Notes: a model not told the origin generated them from the letters alone. Positions 1 through 6,244 are shown, counted from the stretch's first letter. The stretch: 6,244 bases of DNA from Gammaproteobacteria bacterium (GCA_003864535.1 BHEQ01000126.1:1-6244), one strand, 5' to 3'. Numbers and translations are program-made.

Positions 1-73
1 TAAGGTGAATGGCTTAAACAGGTGCTTTTATTTAAAAATAACTCTCAAAAGCTAATGCTACTCTGGCTATATT
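1..73. other. Region beyond the transposase stop, no gene recognised
   Basis: This short stretch lies downstream of the stop codon of the minus-strand transposase remnant. If the transposase were full length it would continue here, but the minus-strand frames show no convincing IS66 catalytic-domain sequence. The frame reached by a -1 shift near position 120 meets a TGA at 47-45. A short string near the edge, reading TCLSH on the minus strand, faintly recalls the HQLCLAH motif of IS66 transposases, but it is too short to rely on. Confidence 0.4.
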
Positions 74-1087
74 TTAGATGCATCGTATCATTATTGGCTG
101 CTTGCAGAGTTTCCGAACAGACACTACATAAACAGCCGTCGGGAATCCATTAATAAATAAATCATGAACAGTATCAAAACCACGACTAAATGATACTGTA
201 AGATAGGTTAATGTATCAGATTGAAACGTCCACATCCAGCCGCGCTTTTGCTTTATTTCCTCACCTGTTGCTTGATTTGGTGCTTGATGAATCTTCATGC
301 CCGTCTCATCACTACCTACTACAGGTGCGCATTCTATGCGGCGTTTGATCTCTGGGTAAATAAATCCTTCGGCTTTTTTAGCCAAAGCACAAAGCATATT
401 ATGAATCGTGCCTTCACTCAAAAAAACGCCATAACCATGCTTTAACAGGTGAGTAATCCTTTGAAAAGGCATGTATTGATACACGGATAAATACCCGACA
501 AACGCCATAACATCAGGATGATACTGGACATTTGCCTTCAATTTTTCTGGATATTCCCCTTGTGATTTTTTGCCACAATGTGGACATTTGCAAGAAAAAA
601 GTTGATGTTCAACTGCTTTTGGAACAATAGGAATGGGAACAACAATCTCTTGCTTGCGGCTTTCCTGCTCAAAAATCGCACCAGATAACTCTCCGCCACA
701 ATTGAGGCAAGTATTTTGCGGATAGTGAGGAATTACCTCATCAGGTATCACTGAAAATTCGAGTGTAGAACCTTTGTGACCAATCTGTCCGCCTGATTTT
801 AGCCCTGATTTTATACGTAAACTTTTTTGATATTTTTTAGCATAATCATGAGCTGGAGGAGTTGAACTAGTTTTGCTACTGCGCCCATTTTTAAGCAGAG
901 TTATTTTTTCTGTTAAATTAGCAATAAGCAGCTCAAGATCACTGATTCTTTGCACCATTTCCTCATAATCAAGGAGCGATAACGTCACTATTTCGGTGCC
1001 AGAATTTATCAAAACATCATACGCAGCACATTTTTTCTCAAGTGCCTCATATTCTAGTTTTGATAAAGTTATGGTATTAATTTTCAT
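74..1087 (-). pseudogene. IS66-family transposase (TnpC-like), C-terminally broken remnant
   Basis: The 337-residue reading frame carries the ordered parts of an IS66 transposase. A leucine-rich coiled-coil N-terminus (residues ~40-66) is followed by the basic Ser/Thr/Pro-rich linker NGRSSKTSSTPP (67-78). Next comes a zinc-finger region with CxxC pairs at C127/C130 and C168/C171. The start of the DDE domain follows, with the first catalytic Asp in VVGSDETGMKI (D260) and the conserved strand RGWMWTFQ (282-289). Family members run to roughly 500 residues. Here similarity ends after FINGFPTAVYV (~residue 321), exactly where VSD with the second catalytic Asp is expected, and 16 unrelated residues precede the stop. 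The second Asp and final Glu are therefore absent and the product should be inactive. A -1 shift reads only about 30 more codons before another stop, and no slippery run is visible, so programmed frameshifting is unlikely. The start at 1087 has an AGGA four bases upstream. No tnpA or tnpB companion is visible on the start side. Confidence 0.85.
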
Positions 1088-1244
1088 TGAATCCTGACCG
1101 ATTTTAAATTATGTGTAACTAAAAAAACAATAACCTATTCGCGAAATAAATAAAAGTTAAATTTTTAGATTGCCGTTAATTTTATGAAATATTTTTTTAT
1201 TGAGCAGAAAATAGTGGCTGCTGAGTAGTTACATATTTTTTAAT

Positions 1245-1329
1245 TATAGGGCGCTTCTATTACTTAGATAAACTGCGCTTTTAAAAATATTGCAAGCCTT
1301 GAAAAATCTGAATTATAGAAGCCGCTATA
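1245..1329. repeat. Imperfect inverted repeat (16/15 nt arms) upstream of chitobiase
   Basis: The left arm at 1245-1260 reads TATAGGGCGCTTCTAT. The right arm at 1315-1329 reads ATAGAAGCCGCTATA. CTTCTAT (1254-1260) pairs with ATAGAAG (1315-1321) and TATAG (1245-1249) pairs with CTATA (1325-1329), leaving a one-base bulge in the GC core. The arms are separated by 54 bases. The right arm also contains TATAGAA twice, 12 bp apart. It could be the ends of a tiny element, an IS end with a related relic, or a long stem-loop. The sequence does not decide among these. Confidence 0.5.
1290..1319 (+). promoter_or_regulatory. Weak candidate sigma70 promoter for chitobiase
   Basis: TTGCAA (1290-1295) and TATAGA (1314-1319) each match four of six consensus positions and are separated by 18 bp. 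Transcription would begin near 1326, giving a leader of about 90 nt before the chitobiase start. In DNA this AT-rich, such matches arise often by chance, and the -10 hexamer overlaps the inverted repeat, so this is only a candidate. Confidence 0.25.
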
Positions 1330-1404
1330 GAATCCCCTTTATTTTATATCGTACATTTTGAATATTAAGTACACAAGAAGCCTTTCCCTTAGTTCCTCTT
1401 AAAT

Positions 1405-1409
1405 GGAAG
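1405..1409 (+). promoter_or_regulatory. Shine-Dalgarno site that fixes the chitobiase start
   Basis: GGAAG lies eight bases upstream of the ATG at 1418. The alternative in-frame ATG at 1403 overlaps this site, and the pyrimidine-rich stretch in front of 1403 (CCTTTCCCTTAGTTCCTCTT) has no Shine-Dalgarno. This favours initiation at 1418. Confidence 0.7.
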
Positions 1410-1417
1410 TTAAATAT

Positions 1418-4114
1418 ATGAAAAAATTTAGATTAAAAGCATTAGTTACCGCGCTCGCTGTATCAAGCTTGGCGTTAACATCAAGTTTTGCAAGTCAAGC
1501 AGTTGTTGATCAAATAAGCTCTCAAATAGAGGTTAATTACAGCATTATCGATAATCATGCTGCAAGTAATGGTGTTGATTGTTCAGGTCTTGGAGCAGAT
1601 TGGGGATCGTGTAATATGACGATGCTCAAATTAAAAAATACAGGTGCTTTGATTGATAGTTCTGATTGGGAGATTTATTTTCATAGTATTCGCCAAATTC
1701 TCAAAGTGGAAAATGAGGCGTTTAAAATAACCCATATTACAGGCGATTTACATAAACTTGAGCCAACAGATAAATTTAAAGGTTTTCCTGCCAATGCAGA
1801 GACAGATATTTCAGTGGTTGTTGAATATTGGCAAATTTTCCAAACAGATGTGCTCCCTCGTTGGTATGTAAGCTCAACTGACGCTAAAGCGAAAGTAATT
1901 AAAAATACTGATACTGAGGATTTATCTGCCTTTAGTAGCCCAATTCCTGAAGGACAATGGAAGCGCACTCTTGATGATAACAATATCTTAATGACAAGCA
2001 GCTCGCGTTTTGATAAAAATGCAGATGTTGCCTTAGTAACTAAAGAAAACTTGCGTGGTAATATTATTCCAACGCCGCTGGAAGTCTCTATCCATACTAA
2101 AAATGCAGATTTATCTAAAGGAATAACTTTAAAATTAACCCAGACTAAAGCACATGCTCAAGCCTTATCAGCTGAAGCGCAGCAAGCACTAGAGCAGCGT
2201 TTTGAGATGCTAGGTATTGCAATTAATCCAAAGGGCTACCCTATTTCGTTAAACCACGATGCGGCAGCTTTTTCTGGAAAAATGGCAGTTTCAGGTGGAT
2301 ATACTTTAGCAATTACTTCAAAAGGTGCAACTGTTACAGGATTTGATAGTGCGGGTTTGTTTTACGGGGTGCAATCAATTCTTTCACTTATCTCCTTAAA
2401 TGATCCTAAAGAAATTGCCACGCTCGATGCTAAAGATGCGCCACGCTTTGAATATAGAGGTGTGTTTTTAGATGTTGGGCGTAATTTTAATAGTAAAGCA
2501 GCTGTTTTGCGCTTACTTGATCAAATGGGCGCTTATAAGCTAAATAAATTCCATTTTCATTTAAGTGATGATGAGGGCTGGCGTATTGAGATTCCAGGTC
2601 TACCTGAACTTACAGATATTGGCAGCAAACGCTGTCATGATCTTACTGAAATGACGTGTTTATTGCCTCAATTAGGCTCAGGACCTAATTCTGACAATAT
2701 GGGCAGTGGCTATTTTAGTCGTGCAGATTATATTGAAATTGTAAAATACGCCAATGCACGTCAAATCGAGGTTATTCCTGAAATAGATATGCCTGCGCAT
2801 GCTCGGGCTGCGGTCGTGTCTATGGAAGCACGCTTCCAGAATCTATCCAAGCAAGGGCTTAATGAGCAAGCAAATGAATATCGCTTACTTGATCCAGCGG
2901 ATACTTCAAACACAACTTCAGTGCAGTTTTATGATCGCAAAAGCTATTTAAATCCTTGTTTAGATTCATCAAAAAACTTTGTAAATAAAGTAATCAAAGA
3001 AATTGCCGCGATGCATATTGAGGCTGGGCAAGCTCTTAAAACATGGCACTTTGGCGGTGATGAGGCGAAAAATATTCGCTTTGGTAATGGTTATCAAGAT
3101 ATAAATTCTGCCGAAAAAGTCGCAGGAAAAGGCTCTATAGATCAAAGTAAAGAAGATAAACCGTGGGCTAAATCAGAGTCTTGCCAAGCGCTGGTTAAGC
3201 AAGGTATTGTTGCAGATGTTGATCATTTATCGAGTTATTTTGCTATAGAAGTAAGTAAAATGGTCGATGCACATGGTATTGAAAAAATGCAAGCATGGCA
3301 AGATGGACTTAAAGATGCAAAAGATTCAAAAGCCTTTGCAACTAAACGTGTTGGGGTCAATTTCTGGGATACAGTCTACTGGGGCGGCTCAGATAGTGTT
3401 AATGAATGGGCAAATAAGGGTTTTGAAATAACTATCTCAAATCCTGATTATGTTTATTTTGATTTCCCATATGAGGTTAATCCTAATGAAAGTGGTTATT
3501 ATTGGGGAACTCGTTTTAATGATGAGCGTAAAGTATTTGCCTTTGCGCCAAATAATATGCCTCAAAACGCAGAAACCTCAGTTGATCGCGACGGTAATAA
3601 TTTTAGCTCAGTTAGTGATAAAGACTGGCCTGGCGCACAAGGGATATCTGGACAGACTTGGAGTGAAGTAATCCGTACTGATTATCAAAGAGATTATATG
3701 TTCTATCCACGCCTCCTTTCTTTGGCTGAACGCGCTTGGCATCGTGCCCCTTGGGAGCTTGATTATGTTAAAGGCAAAGAGTTTAAAGGCGGCGAGACCA
3801 CGTATGTTGATAAAGCTCAATTAAATAAAGATTGGGTAATCTTTGCCAATACTATCGGGCAACGTGAACTTGCAAAGCTAGATTCTGCAGGTATCAATTA
3901 TCGCCTACCTCTTCCTGGAGCTAAGCTTATTGCGGGAGTTTTAGAAACTAATCTCGCGCTACCTGGTTTAAGCATAGAATATTCTCTAGATAATAAGGAT
4001 TGGCTAATCTATAACAATAAGGCTAAACCTACGATTACAGGCGATGTTTGGGTGCGCACCGTGAGTCCTGATGGCAAACGTTTTAGCCGTGTTGAAAAAG
4101 TAGACAAACCTTAG
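1418..4114 (+). CDS. chb: Chitobiase (beta-N-acetylhexosaminidase, GH20), secreted
   Basis: Predicted to hydrolyse chitobiose and similar beta-1,4-linked GlcNAc oligomers to free GlcNAc in the periplasm. The start at 1418 gives 898 residues, close to the usual ~885. A Sec signal peptide is clear: a basic N-terminus (K2, K3, R5, K7), a hydrophobic core to about residue 24, and likely cleavage after SFA (25). No lipobox cysteine is present. The domains follow the bacterial chitobiase plan: N-terminal carbohydrate-binding CHB_HEX (~35-185), GH20b (~210-340), GH20 barrel (~342-780) and a C-terminal beta domain (~825-895). The catalytic pair is D548-E549 in HFGGDEAK. Expected substrate-pocket residues are present: R347 in EYRGVFLD, H461 in DMPAHARA, and tryptophans W627 (AWQDG), W650 (NFWDTVYW) and W748 (GQTWSEV). 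Cysteine pairs C55/C65, C406/C414 and possibly C514/C589 fit disulfides of an exported enzyme. The frame is intact. An in-frame ATG at 1403 would add five residues but lies over the ribosome binding site. Confidence 0.96.
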   Translation: MKKFRLKALVTALAVSSLALTSSFASQAVVDQISSQIEVNYSIIDNHAASNGVDCSGLGADWGSCNMTMLKLKNTGALIDSSDWEIYFHSIRQILKVENEAFKITHITGDLHKLEPTDKFKGFPANAETDISVVVEYWQIFQTDVLPRWYVSSTDAKAKVIKNTDTEDLSAFSSPIPEGQWKRTLDDNNILMTSSSRFDKNADVALVTKENLRGNIIPTPLEVSIHTKNADLSKGITLKLTQTKAHAQALSAEAQQALEQRFEMLGIAINPKGYPISLNHDAAAFSGKMAVSGGYTLAITSKGATVTGFDSAGLFYGVQSILSLISLNDPKEIATLDAKDAPRFEYRGVFLDVGRNFNSKAAVLRLLDQMGAYKLNKFHFHLSDDEGWRIEIPGLPELTDIGSKRCHDLTEMTCLLPQLGSGPNSDNMGSGYFSRADYIEIVKYANARQIEVIPEIDMPAHARAAVVSMEARFQNLSKQGLNEQANEYRLLDPADTSNTTSVQFYDRKSYLNPCLDSSKNFVNKVIKEIAAMHIEAGQALKTWHFGGDEAKNIRFGNGYQDINSAEKVAGKGSIDQSKEDKPWAKSESCQALVKQGIVADVDHLSSYFAIEVSKMVDAHGIEKMQAWQDGLKDAKDSKAFATKRVGVNFWDTVYWGGSDSVNEWANKGFEITISNPDYVYFDFPYEVNPNESGYYWGTRFNDERKVFAFAPNNMPQNAETSVDRDGNNFSSVSDKDWPGAQGISGQTWSEVIRTDYQRDYMFYPRLLSLAERAWHRAPWELDYVKGKEFKGGETTYVDKAQLNKDWVIFANTIGQRELAKLDSAGINYRLPLPGAKLIAGVLETNLALPGLSIEYSLDNKDWLIYNNKAKPTITGDVWVRTVSPDGKRFSRVEKVDKP

Positions 4115-4128
4115 TCTTTAAAAGCAGA

Positions 4129-4162
4129 GCTTTATTGATATCTTAACCGATATCAATAAAGC
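4129..4162 (+). terminator. 14-bp perfect hairpin after chitobiase (terminator-like)
   Basis: GCTTTATTGATATC (4129-4142) and its exact reverse complement (4149-4162) flank the six-base loop TTAACC, starting 14 bases after the chitobiase stop codon. The stem is mostly A-T and is followed by AAGCTTTAATC rather than a run of T. It is therefore an atypical intrinsic terminator and may act instead as a 3' stabiliser or partial terminator between chb and nagE. Confidence 0.6.
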
Positions 4163-4208
4163 AAGCTTTAATCACACGTAACAATGATTTTAGTTTAGAA
4201 TTCACACT

Positions 4209-4243
4209 TAGTTAATATTTATTAATTAATCAAAACTTAACTA
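4209..4243. promoter_or_regulatory. Nested dyad upstream of nagE, possible operator
   Basis: TAGTTAA (4209-4215) and TTAACTA (4237-4243) form an inverted repeat centred at 4226. The palindrome ATTAATTAAT (4221-4230) is centred at 4225.5, so the two are essentially concentric. They lie about 90-125 bp before the nagE start, a suitable place for an operator. No known regulator consensus matches convincingly, and the A-T richness makes chance symmetry plausible. Confidence 0.3.
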
Positions 4244-4308
4244 GATCAAACATGCATAAAATGCTCCTACAAGGCTTTTATGCTGAAACCTTACCTTAAT
4301 ATTTATTA
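4212..4308 (+). repeat. 13-bp direct repeat pair upstream of nagE
   Basis: TTAATATTTATTA occurs exactly at 4212-4224 and again at 4296-4308, 84 bp apart start to start, about eight helical turns. The first copy overlaps the nested dyad and the second lies 15 bp before the nagE ribosome binding site. A related CTTAATATT string occurs on the minus strand around 1361-1370 upstream of chitobiase. It could be a pair of regulator sites on one DNA face, but low sequence complexity weakens the case. Confidence 0.45.
4232..4253 (+). promoter_or_regulatory. Weak CRP-like site upstream of nagE
   Basis: The 22-bp stretch agrees with the enterobacterial CRP consensus at 15 positions, including the central CTAGATCA block. 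The right half is good (TCAAA against TCACA), but the left half is poor (ACTTA against TGTGA). CRP control is common for GlcNAc PTS genes, which is the main reason to list it. Confidence 0.2.
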
Positions 4309-4322
4309 TCATATTTTAATTT

Positions 4323-4328
4323 AGGAGA
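4323..4328 (+). promoter_or_regulatory. nagE ribosome binding site
   Basis: AGGAGA is followed by five bases and then the ATG at 4334. This is a near-consensus Shine-Dalgarno that fixes the start and suggests efficient translation. Confidence 0.85.
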
Positions 4329-4333
4329 ACACA

Positions 4334-5815
4334 ATGGGTATTTTAGGTTATTTACAAAGAATAGGACGAGCTTTAATGGTTCCTGTGGCAGTTTTACCTG
4401 CCGCAGCAATATTAATGGGGATTGGCTATTGGCTAGATCCTGATGGTTGGGGAGGTAATAGCCAATTAGCGGCTTTATTAATTAAATCTGGCGCGGCAAT
4501 CATCGATAAAATGGCAGTTTTATTTGCGGTTGGTGTTGCTTACGGAATGTCTAAAGATAAAGATGGAGCTGCGGCACTTTCAGGTTTAGTTGGGTTTTTA
4601 GTTGTGACCACATTGCTAGCACCTGGAGCTGTTTCACAATTATTAGCTCTTCCTCTCGAAGATGTTCCTAAAGCATTTGGTAAAATTGAAAATCAATTTA
4701 TTGGCATCTTAGTTGGTGTTTTATCTGCGGAAATCTATAATCGTTTCAGTGCTGTTGAACTACCGCGCGCATTTGCATTTTTTAGTGGTCGTCGTTTAGT
4801 TCCTATCTTAGTATCTGTATTTATGATTTTAGTATCTTATATATTGATCTATGTTTGGCCTATTGTTTATAACGGCCTTGTTACTTTTGGCTTATATATA
4901 CAAGGCTTAGGTGATGTTGGCGCTGGTCTGTATGGATTTTTTAACCGCTTATTAATTCCAGTAGGCTTGCATCATGCCTTAAATTCAGTATTTTGGTTTG
5001 ATGTAGCAGGTATTAATGATATTCCTAATTTTCTAGGTGGTGCAAAATCAATTGCTGAAGGTACAGGTTTTATTGGGATCACAGGACGTTATCAAGCAGG
5101 ATTCTTTCCTATAATGATGTTTGGACTACCAGGTGGTGCTTTAGCGATTTATCATATGGCGCGCGTTGAAAATAAAGCAAAAGTTGCATCTTTACTGATA
5201 GCTGCGGCATTCGCTTCATTTTTCACAGGAATAACCGAACCACTTGAATTCTCATTTATGTTTGTTGCTCCTGTTTTATATTTCATTCATGCTGTTTTAA
5301 CTGGTATTTCTGTTTATATTGCATCGTCAATGCAATGGATCTCAGGCTTTGGCTTTAGTGCAGGTTTGGTCGATATGGCCTTAGGGATTAAAAACCCTTT
5401 AGCAAAAGATTGGTTTATGTTAATTCCACAAGGTTTAGTATTTTTTGTTCTATATTACGTTGTGTTTAGGTTTACGATTAAAGCGTTTAACTTAATGACC
5501 CCAGGACGTGAGATTGAAGTTGCAGAAACTGTAAATACAAATACAACGACACCATCTGGCAAAAGAATAGGCACAGATACCGCATCTTTAGCAACAGGCT
5601 ATATTGCAGCTGTTGGTGGTTATGCTAATATTACTAATATTGATGCGTGTATTACGCGTTTACGTTTAGCTGTGGTTGATTCAGATAAAGTTGATGAAGC
5701 TGCATGTAAAGCACTCGGCGCATCTGGTTTGATTCGTTTAGATAAAACGCATGTGCAAATTATTGTTGGGACAATGGCGGAATTAATTGCGTCTAATATG
5801 CAATCTCAAAAATAA
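4334..5815 (+). CDS. nagE: N-acetylglucosamine PTS permease, EIICB
   Basis: Inner-membrane phosphotransferase permease that imports GlcNAc and delivers it as GlcNAc-6-phosphate. Of 493 residues, ~1-390 form the hydrophobic EIIC domain, which opens with the family-typical GYLQRIGRALMVPVAVLPAA. It carries the conserved GLHHALN motif (H213) and the GITEPLEFSFMF motif with E302, both associated with sugar binding and phosphotransfer in the glucose/GlcNAc family, and ends in FNLMTPGRE. A polar linker (~390-415) leads to the EIIB domain (~416-493). There NIDACITRLRL presents the phosphorylated cysteine C439, and LGASGLIRL follows. The chain stops directly after EIIB with no EIIA domain, unlike the three-domain E. 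coli NagE, so phosphate must come from a separate EIIA, most likely EIIA-Glc. From memory it resembles Vibrio/Aeromonas GlcNAc permeases more than E. coli NagE. The GlcNAc assignment rests on that likeness and the chitobiase neighbour. The 219 bp gap and intervening hairpin suggest its own promoter, though read-through from chb is possible. Confidence 0.92.
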   Translation: MGILGYLQRIGRALMVPVAVLPAAAILMGIGYWLDPDGWGGNSQLAALLIKSGAAIIDKMAVLFAVGVAYGMSKDKDGAAALSGLVGFLVVTTLLAPGAVSQLLALPLEDVPKAFGKIENQFIGILVGVLSAEIYNRFSAVELPRAFAFFSGRRLVPILVSVFMILVSYILIYVWPIVYNGLVTFGLYIQGLGDVGAGLYGFFNRLLIPVGLHHALNSVFWFDVAGINDIPNFLGGAKSIAEGTGFIGITGRYQAGFFPIMMFGLPGGALAIYHMARVENKAKVASLLIAAAFASFFTGITEPLEFSFMFVAPVLYFIHAVLTGISVYIASSMQWISGFGFSAGLVDMALGIKNPLAKDWFMLIPQGLVFFVLYYVVFRFTIKAFNLMTPGREIEVAETVNTNTTTPSGKRIGTDTASLATGYIAAVGGYANITNIDACITRLRLAVVDSDKVDEAACKALGASGLIRLDKTHVQIIVGTMAELIASNMQSQK

Positions 5816-5842
5816 GCTTTAAATAATTTAAAGTAATCAACA

Positions 5843-5878
5843 TATTACAGTTAAGTAGATAACTACTTAACTGTAATA
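5843..5878. terminator. 16-bp perfect hairpin between convergent nagE and pta
   Basis: TATTACAGTTAAGTAG (5843-5858) and its exact reverse complement (5863-5878) enclose the loop ATAA. The hairpin starts 28 bases after the nagE stop and lies 47 bases beyond the pta stop on the other strand. It can fold in either transcript, so a shared bidirectional terminator is likely. The following tract on the plus strand (ATAACTTATTATC) is T-rich but interrupted. The minus-strand continuation is similarly imperfect. Confidence 0.75.
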
Positions 5879-5924
5879 ACTTATTATCAAACAGCTTATT
5901 ATAAAATTAATAAATTATAAGAAT

Positions 5925-6244
5925 CTACTTAACTGCTTGAATTGCGGTTAATGCAATAGTGTAAACAATATCATCAACTAATGCCCCTCTTGATAAATCA
6001 TTCACAGGCTTTCTAAGTCCTTGGAGCATTGGACCTAAACTAATAACATTTGCACTTCTTTGGACTGCTTTATAAGTAGTATTACCCGTGTTTAAATCTG
6101 GAAAAATAAAGACGGTTGCCCGTCCTGCAACTAAGCTATCTGGAGCTTTTTGCTTACCAACACTTACAACAGATGCAGCGTCATATTGCATTGGTCCATC
6201 AATAATAAGATCTGGGCTTTTAAGTTTTGCAATCTTGGTTGCTT
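5925..6244 (-). CDS. pta: Phosphate acetyltransferase, C-terminal part (cut by window edge)
   Basis: Interconverts acetyl-CoA and acetyl phosphate in the cytoplasm, normally paired with acetate kinase. The last 105 residues are visible, reading in from the right edge as ATKIAKLKSPDLIIDGPMQY. They match the end of the E. coli-type long Pta (about 700 residues) almost throughout: GRATVFIFPDLNTGNTTYKA, AVQRSANVISLGPMLQG, and KPVNDLSRGALVDDIVYTIA, followed by LTAIQAVK. The Ser-Arg of DLSRG (S84, R85 of the fragment) and the second Asp of VDDI (D91) correspond to active-site residues described for the Methanosarcina enzyme. The Met at 6191 is internal (DGPMQY), not a start. The gene converges on nagE and ends in TAG at 5925-5927. 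The start, and any linked ackA, would lie to the right of the window. Confidence 0.95.
   Translation of the reverse strand, partial: ATKIAKLKSPDLIIDGPMQYDAASVVSVGKQKAPDSLVAGRATVFIFPDLNTGNTTYKAVQRSANVISLGPMLQGLRKPVNDLSRGALVDDIVYTIALTAIQAVK

Larger units (their letters stand above)
1088..1417. other. AT-rich intergenic region between divergent IS66 remnant and chitobiase
   Basis: This ~330 bp gap contains no credible ORF. It holds the Shine-Dalgarno sequence of the minus-strand transposase (AGGA, just right of 1087), a small CGCG-centred dyad at 1136-1148, an imperfect inverted repeat at 1245-1329, and presumably the chitobiase promoter. One end of the IS66 element should lie in here. IS66-family ends commonly begin with GTAA read outward-in, and on the minus strand GTAA occurs at 1232 and at 1263. 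Neither can be confirmed as the terminus because the other end of the element is outside the window or lost. Confidence 0.6.

Noticed and set aside
74..160. Programmed frameshift to complete the IS66 transposase
   Set aside because: No slippery A or T run is present near the break, and the shifted frame stops after about 30 codons.
221..445. Open frame of 74 codons on the plus strand
   Set aside because: It lies antisense within the IS66 transposase coding region and has no recognisable protein features or ribosome binding site.
1340..1365. NagC-like operator in the stretch TATATCGTACATTTTG upstream of chitobiase
   Set aside because: It has a TATCG string, but the right side is TTTT rather than AAAA, so there is no dyad symmetry as NagC boxes require.
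1681..1983. Open frame of 100 codons on the minus strand inside chitobiase
   Set aside because: It is antisense to the well-supported CHB_HEX domain coding sequence and has no domain signature of its own.
3450..3820. Short open frames on both strands within the chitobiase catalytic region
   Set aside because: They are out-of-frame shadows of the GH20 barrel and resemble no known protein.
4283..4312. nagE promoter CTGAAA to TATCAT with an 18-bp spacer
   Set aside because: Transcription would start only a few bases before the Shine-Dalgarno at 4323, leaving almost no leader, and the -35 match is poor.
5925..6191. A complete 88-residue protein starting at the Met at 6191
   Set aside because: The codons upstream of this Met continue the Pta sequence in frame (DLIIDGPMQYDA), so the Met is internal and the gene runs off the window.
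1..6244. CRISPR arrays, tRNA or rRNA genes, phage genes or a novel defence system
   Set aside because: No regularly spaced repeats, tRNA-like cloverleaf or unexplained long ORFs are visible. Apart from the IS remnant the genes are metabolic housekeeping or chitin use.

Overview
The window looks like the chromosome of an AT-rich gammaproteobacterium. The clues are a Vibrio/Serratia-type periplasmic chitobiase, an N-acetylglucosamine PTS permease resembling those of Vibrio and Aeromonas, and a phosphotransacetylase C-terminus nearly identical to the long enterobacterial Pta. The family comparisons are from memory, and I cannot name a genus.

Layout, left to right. (1) Positions 74-1087, minus strand: the N-terminal two thirds of an IS66-family transposase. 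It loses family similarity after residue ~321, before the second catalytic Asp, so it is a broken insertion-sequence remnant. (2) Positions 1088-1417: a ~330 bp AT-rich gap holding the upstream side of the transposase, an imperfect inverted repeat and probably the chitobiase promoter. (3) Positions 1418-4114, plus strand: an intact secreted GH20 chitobiase (chb). (4) Positions 4115-4333: a gap with a strong hairpin, a repeated 13-mer and a nested dyad in front of nagE. (5) Positions 4334-5815, plus strand: an intact GlcNAc PTS EIICB (nagE) without a fused EIIA domain. (6) Positions 5843-5878: a 16-bp perfect hairpin between convergent genes. (7) Position 5925 to the window edge, minus strand: the C-terminal end of phosphate acetyltransferase (pta), cut by the window.

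How the genes fit together (inference from families). Chitobiase splits chitobiose into GlcNAc in the periplasm. NagE imports GlcNAc and phosphorylates it to GlcNAc-6-phosphate, probably with phosphate supplied by a separate EIIA such as EIIA-Glc. Deacetylation of GlcNAc-6-P, by a NagA encoded elsewhere, releases acetate. Pta belongs to acetate/acetyl-CoA metabolism, but it is convergent and separated by a terminator, so its adjacency need not be functional.

I see no previously undescribed system here. The points worth a second look are the broken IS, the likely chitobiase start correction, the repeat and dyad architecture upstream of nagE, and the pta gene end that is duplicated in the neighbouring terminator stem.
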